The translations under genes were made by a program, and so were the position numbers. Below the pieces are notes generated by a model that saw only the letters and a list, made by a program, of their open reading frames with translations, ran no database searches and had not been told where the DNA came from. Of a DNA stretch of 64,000 nucleotides, positions 37,509-45,770 are shown in pieces. This DNA is from Trichomonas vaginalis G3 (taxonomy: Eukaryota; Parabasalia; Trichomonadida; Trichomonadidae). Numbering within the stretch: position 1 is the first letter of the stretch; each line of letters opens with the position of its first letter. Where the stretch lies: the NCBI RefSeq assembly GCF_026262505.1, contig NC_067207.1:15344082-15408081 (forward strand), written 5' to 3'.

Positions 37509-38216
37509 TTAGAACCACTCGAGGTTCTCCTTACGGTTGTTGAGCTTGTCACCGTCAATGTGTCTGACCCTCGTCTTCTTGTCTGGATTTGGAACCCATT
37601 GAATTGCGACAAGCTTGCCCATGGAAATTGAACCGCGATTCCGAAGGTTAAGGTTCAAGTGTCCCAAGTTGTTGAGGACTGGGGTAAGAACCTTGCCGGT
37701 CTCCTTGTTGCGGATTTGGTATGGGTAGGGTTGGGAAATTTCGTAAGTGTCATCGGCAACAAGGGTTGCCCATGTAGCGGCTTCAGGAACTTCTTCTTCT
37801 TCCTCTTCTTCCTCTTCTTCCTCTTCTTCGTGTTTCTCTTCTTCCTCGACAATTCCTTCGGCAATTCTGTGTTCACGAAGTACGGTGTTGGAGGTTCTGT
37901 CCTTTCCGAGTACCTTCCAGATGGCATCTATCTCTTCGAAGAAACGGTAGATGAGTCTGGCAAGGTCTCGGTTCTCTCTCGCGTAAATGCGCAAGGTTTC
38001 CGTCAAATCGTTCAGGACTTTCTCATTGGAAGCTTGGTTCATGAGGAACTCACCTTTAAGTCCCTTCATCTCTTCCATAAGACTACTTTGGAGAGTCTTA
38101 ACGGTGTTTGTCAGATGAGCTTTCAAATTCAAAATTTGAATTTGAACTGGGCGCTTGTCTGGCAACATTGAAAGGACATCTGCCATTGTGTTCGGCTTCG
38201 GTGCTTGTTCGGACAT
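37509..38216 (-). CDS. Coiled-coil protein with C-terminal HNH-endonuclease-like domain
   Basis: A 235-aa protein. Residues 1-115 are helical with heptads, and a run of 13 Glu lies at 130-142. From 160 a compact domain reads YPYQIRNKETGKVLTPVLNN, then SMGKLVAIQWVPNPDKKTRV and RHIDGDKLNNRKENLEW (218-234). The last is the signature of HNH_3/NUMOD4-associated homing-type nucleases (H-x-D-G-x4-N-x4-N-L-x-W). Such domains cut DNA, or bind it when the metal site is lost; residues needed for cutting appear mostly present. It might act in replication, recombination or intron-like spread. The frame is whole. GC content is above its AT-rich neighbours. The ATG is preceded by TCATTTTTTCG. Confidence 0.75.
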   Translation of the reverse strand: MSEQAPKPNTMADVLSMLPDKRPVQIQILNLKAHLTNTVKTLQSSLMEEMKGLKGEFLMNQASNEKVLNDLTETLRIYARENRDLARLIYRFFEEIDAIWKVLGKDRTSNTVLREHRIAEGIVEEEEKHEEEEEEEEEEEEEVPEAATWATLVADDTYEISQPYPYQIRNKETGKVLTPVLNNLGHLNLNLRNRGSISMGKLVAIQWVPNPDKKTRVRHIDGDKLNNRKENLEWF

Positions 38217-38248
38217 CGAAAAAATGAAGTGGTTTGAGAATGACGGTT

Positions 38249-38773
38249 TTACTTCAAAAAGCTTGTTATGACGGTTAAGTCATACAACAAGTTTAAAATA
38301 ATATCTTGTTCTTCTTCTGAACGTTTGTTGTCTCTTCCGATAAAAGTTTCGAACATGAGAACCAAAAAACGTTTTTTGAGATTGCGGAAGAGTTCAGGCA
38401 AACGTTCATATTCTGGATATGTTGGGAGCAGTTCAAAACATCTGAGCTGACTTTCGGACAAAATTGGGACAATGTCAGAAAATTCATCTTTGGTCGGACT
38501 GCTTGAAGGTAAGTCCCTTACATGTAAGTAGCTCTGGTAAAGTCTTCTCATTTCTGCTAACTTTTGGAGTATAGCTTCGTAGTTTAGAAGTTTTAATTTT
38601 AATTGTCTTATTCCACTCTTTACTTCTAAACGGTAAGTATCCATGAGGTCAAGAGTAGCTTTGGTAGCTTTAAGTGGAGCTATTTGTTCCTTGACTTCTG
38701 CAATTTTGGTTGCAATTGTGGTTTGAGCTCCTTCAAGTTCGCCGTCTATGTCGTTCTCAACGCCTTCAACCAT
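38249..38773 (-). CDS. Coiled-coil Maverick protein, 174 aa
   Basis: The first 90 residues form a long helix with hydrophobic heptads (TKIAEVKEQIAPLKATKATL, LEVKSGIRQLKLKLLNYEAI). A Ser/Pro hinge (LPSSSPTKDEF) follows, and then a second helical part (RLPELFRNLKKRFLVLMFET). No family is recognised. It lies directly downstream of the unassigned minus-strand gene at 38860 and upstream of the HNH-like gene, all one strand, so co-expression is possible. Neither strong promoter box is obvious upstream. Confidence 0.6.
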   Translation of the reverse strand: MVEGVENDIDGELEGAQTTIATKIAEVKEQIAPLKATKATLDLMDTYRLEVKSGIRQLKLKLLNYEAILQKLAEMRRLYQSYLHVRDLPSSSPTKDEFSDIVPILSESQLRCFELLPTYPEYERLPELFRNLKKRFLVLMFETFIGRDNKRSEEEQDIILNLLYDLTVITSFLK

Positions 38774-38859
38774 GGCTTGAAACTCTTCATCGGTCCATTG
38801 AGATTGGTGTGGACGAATTTAACTTGCTTCATTCAAAAAATGAAAAAAAATGTTTTTAC

Positions 38860-39249
38860 TCAAAACGTTAAGGTTGACTGAACTGGTTGGATGTCGCCTT
38901 CACAGGTTATGTAGAACGGCTGACCCGAGAAGTGAAGGAGAGACTGAATTGCCAATTTCATATGGGGTAGGGGGTTCTCCTTGTTTGGTATTTTTATCCA
39001 AGGACGTTTGTTTAGGAACTTAACAAGAGCTTCTCTTTTGGCGTCCTTTATGTCGTCGTAGGCTGTCCCGTCTGGTATTTGAATTGGAATTCCAGTCGAA
39101 GTCTCGAGCTGAAGTGTAGACCTTCCAGAAATAGTGGTGAACTTGACCTTGGGCTTCATTACCCTGCGCAAGTACTGCTTAACAACTTCATTTATCTCTA
39201 TAAGGTAAATTGCCTCGTCAAATCCTTCTGGTATTCCGAGTCCTTCCAT
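38860..39249 (-). CDS. Unassigned 129-aa Maverick protein
   Basis: It starts MEGLGIPEGFDEAIYLIEIN and contains LRRVMKPKVKFTTISGRSTL and a beta-rich C-terminus ending FYITCEGDIQPVQSTLTF. I take the ATG at 39249 because the open frame upstream only translates the CCTTCCGACAGG repeats. No family is recognised; mixed alpha/beta composition suggests a small enzyme or DNA-binding fold. It is divergent from the Pro-rich gene at 39499, with the repeats between. Confidence 0.5.
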   Translation of the reverse strand: MEGLGIPEGFDEAIYLIEINEVVKQYLRRVMKPKVKFTTISGRSTLQLETSTGIPIQIPDGTAYDDIKDAKREALVKFLNKRPWIKIPNKENPLPHMKLAIQSLLHFSGQPFYITCEGDIQPVQSTLTF

Positions 39250-39484
39250 CCGACAGGAAAATATTTTCCCGACAACTGGAAAAAATTTTCCTTCCGACAG
39301 GAAGGACTCTTCCAGTTGTCCGTCCGTAAACCATTCAAATTTTCGAAAATTGAGAACTTTTGGTCGAACTTCAGAAAAAGTTTTTCCTTCCGACAGGAAA
39401 ATTTTTTCCTTCCAACAGGAAAAGTTTTTTCTTCCAACAGGAAAGGTTTTTCCTTCCGACAGGAAAGGTTTTTCCTTCCGACGG
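39247..39484. repeat. CCTTCC(G/A)ACAGGAAA hairpin repeats
   Basis: Between two divergent genes lie about seven or eight copies of a TTTTCCTTCCGACAGGAAA-like unit. Each copy is self-complementary (TTTCCT/AGGAAA around TCCGAC), with about 22-24 bp spacing in the right-hand cluster (39380-39484). Both strands are open across it, but the translation is just the repeat. A regulatory array or origin is possible. Confidence 0.7.
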
Positions 39485-39498
39485 TTAAGCCACAAACA

Positions 39499-40078
39499 GA
39501 TGTCCGACGTACCACCAACCGAGCCCATTCCCAAACCAGAGGAACCTAAAGCACCAGCCCCTGCACCTCAGCAACCTCAGTTCCAGCAAGTCCCTCCACC
39601 AAATTACTACCAATTTCCACCTCAAGGTTACTACCTACCACAAGGCTTCCCGAACTACCCTCCTCCTCAGCCTATGCCTTACTTCCCCAACCCTTGGATG
39701 TTTATGCAAAACCCTGCCCCACAATTCCAATCTCAATCCAAGAGAGACCAAGAGTTCGAGGAAGGTCTGAACCGCTTACGCAAAGAGTATGCTACTACCC
39801 CAATGGAAGAAGACAGGCTTTCAGTCTCTTCCCTCAAATCGACCGATTCGACTCGTACCACAGATTCGGTTCGTGACCGTGAAGACTACCTCAAGCAGTC
39901 TGAGAGACTCTTCATCCTACAACCATTTACAGTTGGAGCTCTCAAGAACATGCGCAATTACGAAGGTCAGACACCAGCTGGAGACCGCAAAACAGACGTA
40001 CTCGCAAGAGCAGTCCAACTGGTCAAGACAAAGACGGAGATAGTTGACTTCATTCTTGCAGCTTGCCCATACAAGTAA
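39499..40078 (+). CDS. Pro/Gln-rich Maverick protein, 192 aa
   Basis: Residues 1-85 are a Pro/Gln/Tyr/Phe-rich disordered tail (PAPAPQQPQFQQVPPPNYYQ, YFPNPWMFMQNPAP). A charged middle with Ser/Thr/Asp follows (LSVSSLKSTDSTRTTDSVRD), then a small folded C-terminus (LFILQPFTVGALKNMRNYEG, LARAVQLVKTKTEIVDFILA). I place the start at the ATG just after the hairpin repeats; a longer frame upstream only reads repeat. Disordered plus helical architecture suits an adaptor or DNA-binding accessory protein. It is in the GC-richer block and has no recognised family. Confidence 0.65.
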
Positions 40079-40106
40079 AAAAATAAACAATTACGAGTTA
40101 AACTTT

Positions 40107-40307
40107 TTACTCTTTCTTTTCTGAGTTGTTTAGAGCTGGTTTCTCTTGTAGAAACCTTTCGTACTCTTCCATGGTCATGTAATTGCGAATTTGGTACGCA
40201 ATTCCAGGTTCGTTGTTTTTGAACCTTACGTATGTAACGCTTCCATCTTCCTCAGGGAAGTAAGCTGCTAACATCTGACCAAGTTTTCTCGGTGACTCGG
40301 AGCTCAT
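40107..40307 (-). CDS. Unassigned 66-aa Maverick protein
   Basis: MSSESPRKLGQMLAAYFPEE then DGSVTYVRFKNNEPGIAYQI and a Tyr/Glu-rich helix (MTMEEYERFLQEKP). Upstream on its strand is AAAAGTGACATTTTTA directly before the ATG, the host-type promoter box, which picks this start over one 4 codons earlier. It is small, soluble, and unrecognised. Confidence 0.6.
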   Translation of the reverse strand: MSSESPRKLGQMLAAYFPEEDGSVTYVRFKNNEPGIAYQIRNYMTMEEYERFLQEKPALNNSEKKE

Positions 40308-40359
40308 TAAAAATGTCACTTTTTAAACGTTAAGTTTTTAGTCTTATTTTACCCTTTGT

Positions 40360-40554
40360 TTACCCTTTGTTTACCCTTTGTTTGTCAAGGTAGTATTGGA
40401 GTGCAATTTCTCCAAATTCTCTGTGTCGGAGTTCTTCAGCATTTTCCAAGGTGTACCTGGAGAACTCAAAGAAGTTGTCAAGAAGATACTGCCATGCTGC
40501 TCTTCTGAGTTCGTCGGTATTTTGGAAGTGTTGCACCTTCGAGTCTTCGGACAT
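40360..40554 (-). CDS. Unassigned 64-aa Maverick protein
   Basis: MSEDSKVQHFQNTDELRRAA then WQYLLDNFFEFSRYTLENAE and HREFGEIALQYYLDKQRVNK. It is helical and charged. The 3' end runs into three tandem CAAAGGGTAAAC-type 12-bp repeats (40352-40385), so the C-terminus may vary by repeat number. The box AAAAGTGTCATTTTTTC precedes the ATG on its strand. This start lies 8 codons inside a longer frame whose extra residues translate the box. Confidence 0.6.
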   Translation of the reverse strand: MSEDSKVQHFQNTDELRRAAWQYLLDNFFEFSRYTLENAEELRHREFGEIALQYYLDKQRVNKG

Positions 40555-40640
40555 GAAAAAATGACACTTTTTCAGCAAAAATATATTTTAGGGTAGATGG
40601 GTATATCTAACCTGTTTTCTAACCTCTTTTCTACCCTCTT
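40552..40640. repeat. Left member of inverted pair around the 304-aa gene
   Basis: About 85 bp match 41637-41720 in reverse complement. They include TTTTTCAGCAAAAATATATT, then GGGTAGATGGGTATATCTAACC and two CTAACC/CTACCC units. The sequence overlaps the promoter and start of the gene at 40360-40554, whose box lies in this repeat. Confidence 0.75.
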
Positions 40641-40720
40641 GAATTTGTCATGAGTTTTCCCGAAATAAAAAATAAAGTTGGTTTTTTTAAAAAATATTTT
40701 TTTATTTTTATTGTAAGAAC

Positions 40721-41635
40721 ATGTTAGCAACAACAGCACCAAACTCGTTAGTCATGAATCCAACATCTATGTTAGTAGAAATGAAAAGCTTCATTCCTTC
40801 TTCATATACTTTCGAAACAGAAATCCAGAAGATAAAGCAAGAACTTCTCCAAGGAGATTTAGATTGCACTGCAAAAGATGAAACAAATGAAGAATATCTT
40901 TATGAAATGCAGGATATTATTGACCATCTACCTAAACTTCCTGAAATACAACAACAAAAGCTTACTATTCCAGAATTCGATGAAATAGAAGTCAAAGCAA
41001 CTGACTCAGTAGAAATAAAGAAGTTCATACGTAAGGTTAACTATGAGTTTCTTGGATTTCATTGCAACCATAAGGTTATGGACAAAGATTGCGACATGGT
41101 ATATAAGAACATCTCTGACCTTTACAAATCCGAAGAATTTAAGACCTACGACAACTTTGTTTCGTTAGTTGCAAAATGTGTTTGGGAAATAAGAGATAAA
41201 GATAGTAGGGGTAAGGTATGGAACGAACAAATAAAACCCGCAACTTTTGAGTTAAAGAGAGCAATTGACGCCTTAGTCATACTAGCAGGTAAGATTTCAA
41301 TGTACAATGCTAAAATGAACCCACAATGTTCAAAATGTAAAGCAGCAATGAGGAAATATAACTACTCCGTCAAAGAGATAGAACGTATGCGAAACGACTA
41401 TGCTGACTTAAAGAAAGAAGTAGAGAAACCAGCAGAAGATAAAATGGACATGTTGACATTTCTGAACAAAAACTATCCAACAGCTGACGATTTCCTTCTA
41501 TCTGATGTCAAGAAGAAATATAAAGAAACATTCGGCATTGTTAAAACATTCGATGTACTGACAGAAGAAATAGAAGCTACGAAATTGTTTAGAATTTCAC
41601 GAATTCACAATGTTTACCATGTAAAACGCTTATAA
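40721..41635 (+). CDS. Unassigned 304-aa Maverick protein flanked by inverted repeats
   Basis: The protein is largely helical with an N-terminal FIPSSYTFETEIQKIKQELL and a mid-region LGFHCNHKVMDKDCDM. A CSKC pair sits near residue 210, before a basic-acidic coil (YSVKEIERMRNDYADLKKEV). The C-terminus reads FRISRIHNVYHVKRL. The Cys/His spacing could bind one zinc, but no known domain is recognised. AT-type leader ATTTTTTTATTTTTATTGTA precedes the ATG. The gene with its leader is enclosed by an inverted pair of about 85 bp (40552-40640, 41637-41720), so it may be a cassette that entered the Maverick as a unit. Confidence 0.65.
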   Translation: MLATTAPNSLVMNPTSMLVEMKSFIPSSYTFETEIQKIKQELLQGDLDCTAKDETNEEYLYEMQDIIDHLPKLPEIQQQKLTIPEFDEIEVKATDSVEIKKFIRKVNYEFLGFHCNHKVMDKDCDMVYKNISDLYKSEEFKTYDNFVSLVAKCVWEIRDKDSRGKVWNEQIKPATFELKRAIDALVILAGKISMYNAKMNPQCSKCKAAMRKYNYSVKEIERMRNDYADLKKEVEKPAEDKMDMLTFLNKNYPTADDFLLSDVKKKYKETFGIVKTFDVLTEEIEATKLFRISRIHNVYHVKRL

Positions 41636-41636
41636 A

Positions 41637-41720
41637 ATAACTGGGGTAGAAAAGAGGGTAGAAAACGGGGTAGATATACCCTTCTACCCTAAAATATATT
41701 TTTGCTGAAAAAAATGACCA
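41637..41720. repeat. Right member of inverted pair around the 304-aa gene
   Basis: Reverse complement of 40552-40640 with about 85-90 percent identity. In this copy CTAACC units read CTACCC and the core is GGGTAGATATACCC, so core and flanking units changed together. Confidence 0.75.
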
Positions 41721-41841
41721 AATTTCATGAAATTTCTCTAGACCGACTTTTACAGGGGTAGCCAAAACTCTATGAAAACAGTGAAAAATAACAGAGTATT
41801 TTGACAACTTCAAACAAGCAGAGTAAATGAACCATTTATTT

Positions 41842-42714
41842 TTATTGACTTTTTACAATTTGAACTTTGTTTGCGTAGATATGAATTCTGAAAGAAGTAT
41901 GAGGGTCTTGTATGACTTTGTACTTCTCCCATAGTTCATGTCTGTCAAACTTACCTGCCATGGACTCTTTCATAAGTTCCATGAAATCGTCTTCGGACAA
42001 TCCAGGGAAAAGTATGATATCAGTAAGTATTCTTTTAACATCCTTACTTAAACTCTTTGCTGTCTGTACACAAATGACAACTGAGATGTTAAAGTGTCTG
42101 AGCTTCTTAAGAATTCGACACATATCTTGTTCTCTGTTCTTTAACAAAGGATGAGAAGCAAAGTCATCTAAAATAAGAAGACATCTATGAGGGTAAGTCT
42201 TCCAATCGTACGATTGCAATTTCTTCGAAATGTATTCTATCTCTTTCTGTTTGTTTCTGAAGTGTTTCTTCTCTAATATTCTCTGCATTTCCTCATTTGG
42301 GTCTTTAAACTTCGAATTTATATACTCATTTATAGCATTGTACTTCAAAACTCTTCTTTGGTACTTCTTTATCCAATCTAACAACTCAGAGTCTTTTATA
42401 CATACTAACTTAGACTTCTTTATAATATCTTTGAACGAATTGACGGTTTGGTCAAATTGACCAGAAGTACTACAAATAACAACTAACTCATAGAATGGGT
42501 TCTTCTCATCTAGTTCTTGTTGTTGTGCAGCCATTTTAAGATAAGTGAAAGTCTTACCCGACCCAGGTGGTGCAATTAGACCTGTTATACCATTCTGAGC
42601 AAATAAGAACTTGTCATGTATAGGTTTTATCTGAGCATTTTCTAACTTCCTCTTGTTCTTGTTTAAAACATTCTCAAATTTCTTGTCAATGTCAGCAAAC
42701 TTTTTTTCTAACAT
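41842..42714 (-). CDS. FtsK/HerA-type genome-packaging ATPase of the Maverick
   Basis: This 290-aa protein is the Polinton packaging ATPase (A32-like), which drives DNA into capsids. Walker A is APPGSGKT at residues 48-55, and Walker B is CLLILDDFAS with the acidic pair at 183-184. A sensor-type stretch HFNISVVICVQTAKSLSKDV (Gln after VV-x-C) follows, and then SEDDFMELMKES. The length of about 290 is typical. I choose the ATG at 42714 because a divergent gene starts at 42751 and both share the AT-rich leader between. The frame looks whole. Confidence 0.88.
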   Translation of the reverse strand: MLEKKFADIDKKFENVLNKNKRKLENAQIKPIHDKFLFAQNGITGLIAPPGSGKTFTYLKMAAQQQELDEKNPFYELVVICSTSGQFDQTVNSFKDIIKKSKLVCIKDSELLDWIKKYQRRVLKYNAINEYINSKFKDPNEEMQRILEKKHFRNKQKEIEYISKKLQSYDWKTYPHRCLLILDDFASHPLLKNREQDMCRILKKLRHFNISVVICVQTAKSLSKDVKRILTDIILFPGLSEDDFMELMKESMAGKFDRHELWEKYKVIQDPHTSFRIHIYANKVQIVKSQ

Positions 42715-42750
42715 ATTTTTAGAAAAATTAAAATTTTTATCTTTTTGAAA

Positions 42751-43200
42751 ATGTCTAGCGATTTCGCTATCTATATTCGAGACAAGCTTTTTGACTCTAA
42801 AACTTCTGTCGACCATAAAATCTTACATAGTGTAAACAAGAAAGGTGAATTTGTTCTAAAGTTCTGTTTCTGGGAATATGACAAGAACCATAAAACATTA
42901 CAAAGAGCAGTCTTAAAATTTGTCAATGACAGACTTGTTGACAGAGATGACGCCGATTGGAAAGATGAAGTCCAACAAAAGTTCTTAGAATGCAAAGAAG
43001 GCACATGCGCTGTTCTTGAAGATGAAATAGAAAACAGAATAGAAGAGCTATTAAAGGACAAAGAACTTTTACATAAATATGGTTCTGAGAAATTTGACAT
43101 AACTCCACCAGAAAAGAAGAAGAAGAGAGAAAAGAAAGAAAAGAAAGTAGAAGAAGAGAAGAAAGAACCAGTTCCAGAGAAGGTGAGATATGACATGTAA
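42751..43200 (+). CDS. Unassigned 149-aa charged Maverick protein
   Basis: The N-terminal 105 residues look folded (DFAIYIRDKLFDSKTSVDHK, EFVLKFCFWEYDKNHKTLQR). The C-terminus is a Lys/Glu-rich tail (EKKKKREKKEKKVEEEKKEP) ending in VRYDM. It is divergent from the ATPase with a 36-bp shared leader and convergent with the 139-aa gene 16 bp away. No family is recognised. The tail suggests binding to nucleic acid or capsid. The true ATG at 42751 is two codons inside the longest open frame. Confidence 0.65.
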   Translation: MSSDFAIYIRDKLFDSKTSVDHKILHSVNKKGEFVLKFCFWEYDKNHKTLQRAVLKFVNDRLVDRDDADWKDEVQQKFLECKEGTCAVLEDEIENRIEELLKDKELLHKYGSEKFDITPPEKKKKREKKEKKVEEEKKEPVPEKVRYDM

Positions 43201-43216
43201 AAATAAAATTTTATTT

Positions 43217-43636
43217 TTAGAACATTTCTGGGTCAATGTCAATGTTCTCTTCCTCTTTAGGAGCAAACACTGGCTTAGACTCTAAAATCTTTTTACCCAA
43301 TTTACCTTGAACTTCAACTATCTTAGACTCATAATATTCATAGTCGTCTGCTTTCTTTGGTTCATAAGGTATAACAAGTTTGTATGCTTTGCCTTCTTTA
43401 AGGTTTGAGAACCTTCTGTCAAAATTTTCTTTGACTGCTAACAAACCTTCTATGTCTAAGTCTTCAAATTTCGCACCATTTTTAGTCACAATAGCAAACT
43501 TAACTGGTTCGATGTTCCAAACTTTGCTGAATGAAGACTTTTCAAAATTGTAGAAGTAAACATTCAAATAAGCGAATGGGTCTAGTTCTTCTTTGACTTC
43601 TGTCATGTACTTATTTACTGAGATGAATTTCGTCAT
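43217..43636 (-). CDS. Unassigned 139-aa Maverick protein, possibly ssDNA-binding
   Basis: MTKFISVNKYMTEVKEELDP, then beta-rich sequence (AYLNVYFYNFEKSSFSKVWN, VKFAIVTKNGAKFEDLDIEG, KAYKLVIPYEPKKADDYEYY) and an acidic tail (EEENIDIDPEMF). Short beta-rich domains with acidic C-tails beside replication genes are the usual design of phage-type single-strand DNA-binding proteins. It lies directly next to the SF3 helicase. This role is inference. Leader ATTTTTTTATCCGATAGAAA. Confidence 0.45.
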   Translation of the reverse strand: MTKFISVNKYMTEVKEELDPFAYLNVYFYNFEKSSFSKVWNIEPVKFAIVTKNGAKFEDLDIEGLLAVKENFDRRFSNLKEGKAYKLVIPYEPKKADDYEYYESKIVEVQGKLGKKILESKPVFAPKEEENIDIDPEMF

Positions 43637-43671
43637 CTTTTCTATCGGATAAAAAAATATTTTTTTAAAAT

Positions 43672-44907
43672 TTACTCAGAAAAAATTTTCTTTGTATATA
43701 CGCCATTCTGAACATCTAAAAGATTTTTGACGTTTGCCAAGAATGTTCGTTTAGACGCTGTCATATAACCATACTCTTGACAATACTGTTTATACGAATC
43801 GTACAATGACCTTTCATCTAAACACTCAAAGTTAGTCTCATCTATAAACAGTTCATATACACTCTTGTTTGCTTCTAACAATGTTTGTCTTTCTTCGGTA
43901 TGTGGAATTTGTCTTGGATTGAACTTAGAAATATCTAATGTCATGAAATATGAGAACAAGTGGTTGTAAAAGTCAGATGTCAAAGTTTCTGCTAAGTCGT
44001 CAAAATATTCTGTATCTTGCATATGAGAATCTGACGTTCTGACAACTACATATCTTCTGTCAGAACTTTCTAACTTCATCGGAACAGCATTGTTTGAAAC
44101 CATAATGAAGTTTGCAACATTTTCACAAACTCTTTGGTCTTTATATTTTCTTTCAACAACTCCAACTTTGTCTGTTATAAGACTCTTCAAAGCATCTGAG
44201 TTCAAAACTTTTGTTGTATCTATACTTTGAAGTTCGTTACATACTATAAGTTTCATATTCTCTATTGAAGAGTTAAATTTACCGCAGATGTTTTCTAAGT
44301 TTGTCATATTCGGATTCGAATAGCCCTCTAACAGTTTGCACAAAATATCTGTAAAGAATGTGTTCTTACCTGTTCCTTGTTTTCCAATTATAATGAGAGC
44401 AGTTTCATTTTTAGCACTTGGATGTTGTAAGATGTTTGCAAACCAACATAAGATATACTCATAAACCTTTTCGTTTCCATTGCATATAATTTCTTTGACA
44501 TGGTCTAACCAAGCTTCTATAATATTTTCTTTCCATTCTACTTGTTCATATTTATATCCAGTGAAGATAGAATAGAAGTTTGGAGAAGGTGTATAAAACT
44601 TTATACCACGAACTGAAAAATCTTCTAACTTTGACAATAAGATATCCCAAGCATCTAACATCTTCATGCCAACTTGTACGACTTTTATTTTCTTAAGTTT
44701 CTGTCTACATTCTTGTTCTGAAACTATTGTCGCTCTTGGTTTGTTAAAGACAACATCCCATTCTTTCATGACATAACATTCTGGGGCAGAGTCGACATAA
44801 ATGACTAAACGTTTCAAATTCTCGACTGCTTTGTTATAGTCTCGAAATGGACACATATTTCTGAACGCTTGGAAGTCATAAAAATCTGAAACGTCTATTC
44901 TGTACAT
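43672..44907 (-). CDS. SF3 helicase (primase-helicase-type) of the Maverick
   Basis: A 411-aa protein with a superfamily 3 AAA+ core: Walker A GKQGTGKN at residues 175-182, Walker B-like MKLIVCNE at 218-225, motif C NFIMVSNN at 266-273, and an Arg finger in SSDRRYVVV at about 281-289. It resembles the phage/plasmid D5-type helicases found in Polintons, virophages and nucleocytoplasmic large DNA viruses. The N-terminal 165 residues (FQAFRNMCPFRDYNKAVENL) may be a helical D5_N-type part or remnant of a primase domain, which is not otherwise seen. It should unwind DNA during element replication. The frame looks whole. AT-rich leader before ATG. Confidence 0.88.
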   Translation of the reverse strand: MYRIDVSDFYDFQAFRNMCPFRDYNKAVENLKRLVIYVDSAPECYVMKEWDVVFNKPRATIVSEQECRQKLKKIKVVQVGMKMLDAWDILLSKLEDFSVRGIKFYTPSPNFYSIFTGYKYEQVEWKENIIEAWLDHVKEIICNGNEKVYEYILCWFANILQHPSAKNETALIIIGKQGTGKNTFFTDILCKLLEGYSNPNMTNLENICGKFNSSIENMKLIVCNELQSIDTTKVLNSDALKSLITDKVGVVERKYKDQRVCENVANFIMVSNNAVPMKLESSDRRYVVVRTSDSHMQDTEYFDDLAETLTSDFYNHLFSYFMTLDISKFNPRQIPHTEERQTLLEANKSVYELFIDETNFECLDERSLYDSYKQYCQEYGYMTASKRTFLANVKNLLDVQNGVYTKKIFSE

Positions 44908-44938
44908 TTTTTTATAAAAATAAAAAAAAATATTTTTT

Positions 44939-45766
44939 TTATTCTTGAGCTATTTGTTGTTGCATTTGTTCCATTTGTTGCATTTGTTCCATTTGTTGCA
45001 TTTGTTGTTCTTGAGCTATTTGTTGTTGAAGTTGTTCTTGTAATACAATACTTTCACCAGTTGCATCTTCCAATTCGAAACTTTCTGCCGTCATTGACAA
45101 ATACATAGGACATAAAAGTTTTACAGGAACAAAGTTTGCGTCAACTAATGTCAACGTTATACTTGCCAAAGTGTTTGAGTTCACTAAGGTTGAAAATTCT
45201 GCATTCGAATGAACAATAGGCAAACCAGCAGAGAAAGTATTGTTTATACGCATAAGTATCTTTTGGTCATAGTAGTTTCTGTCGACATTCGAATAACACT
45301 TTGAACCTAAGTTTGAAACAATATATAAAATAGGTGTACTTAATGTCAATGGAATAGACATTCCTTGTATGACACCTTTTCCTGTTATAGGAAACTGTTG
45401 GTAGTAAAAACCAGATATAAGTTTTGTATTATAGCTCATATCGTTTATACTAAACTCAGTCGGACATCCAAACATAATGAAACCTGCTCTAGTTGCAGCA
45501 CATGTTACATCCGTCCTTAAAGTATTAAATAAGTCAACAAAACCTGTTGGTGGTATATCTGAGTAAGTATCTTCAAAGGAGTATTTTTTACCATTCACAA
45601 CAATAAAATCTTCTGGTGTCAAAAGAGCAAAACAGGCTTTAGTCGTCATTGTGTTTAAAGTTAGTTTACAATATCGTCCTTGAGGACTTTGTAAGTTTGT
45701 TGTTATAGAATTATATGACTCAGGGTTTTTAGTCGTAATAGTATAAACCACTATGTCTTCTGCCAT
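44939..45766 (-). CDS. Probable penton/minor capsid protein of the Maverick
   Basis: A 275-aa, beta-strand-rich protein with repeated Thr/Ser/Asn strands (DIVVYTITTKNPESYNSITT, GVIQGMSIPLTLSTPILYIV). The C-terminus is a Gln/Met-rich repeat (QQIAQEQQMQQMEQMQ) that in DNA is a run of TTGTTGCATTTGTTCCAT-like units. The single jelly-roll penton of Polintons has this size and lies next to the major capsid gene, as here. The family call rests on size, composition and position, not on a recognised motif. The frame looks whole. Leader AAATTTATTTGCTAAGTAA. Confidence 0.5.
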   Translation of the reverse strand: MAEDIVVYTITTKNPESYNSITTNLQSPQGRYCKLTLNTMTTKACFALLTPEDFIVVNGKKYSFEDTYSDIPPTGFVDLFNTLRTDVTCAATRAGFIMFGCPTEFSINDMSYNTKLISGFYYQQFPITGKGVIQGMSIPLTLSTPILYIVSNLGSKCYSNVDRNYYDQKILMRINNTFSAGLPIVHSNAEFSTLVNSNTLASITLTLVDANFVPVKLLCPMYLSMTAESFELEDATGESIVLQEQLQQQIAQEQQMQQMEQMQQMEQMQQQIAQE

Positions 45767-45770
45767 TTAC

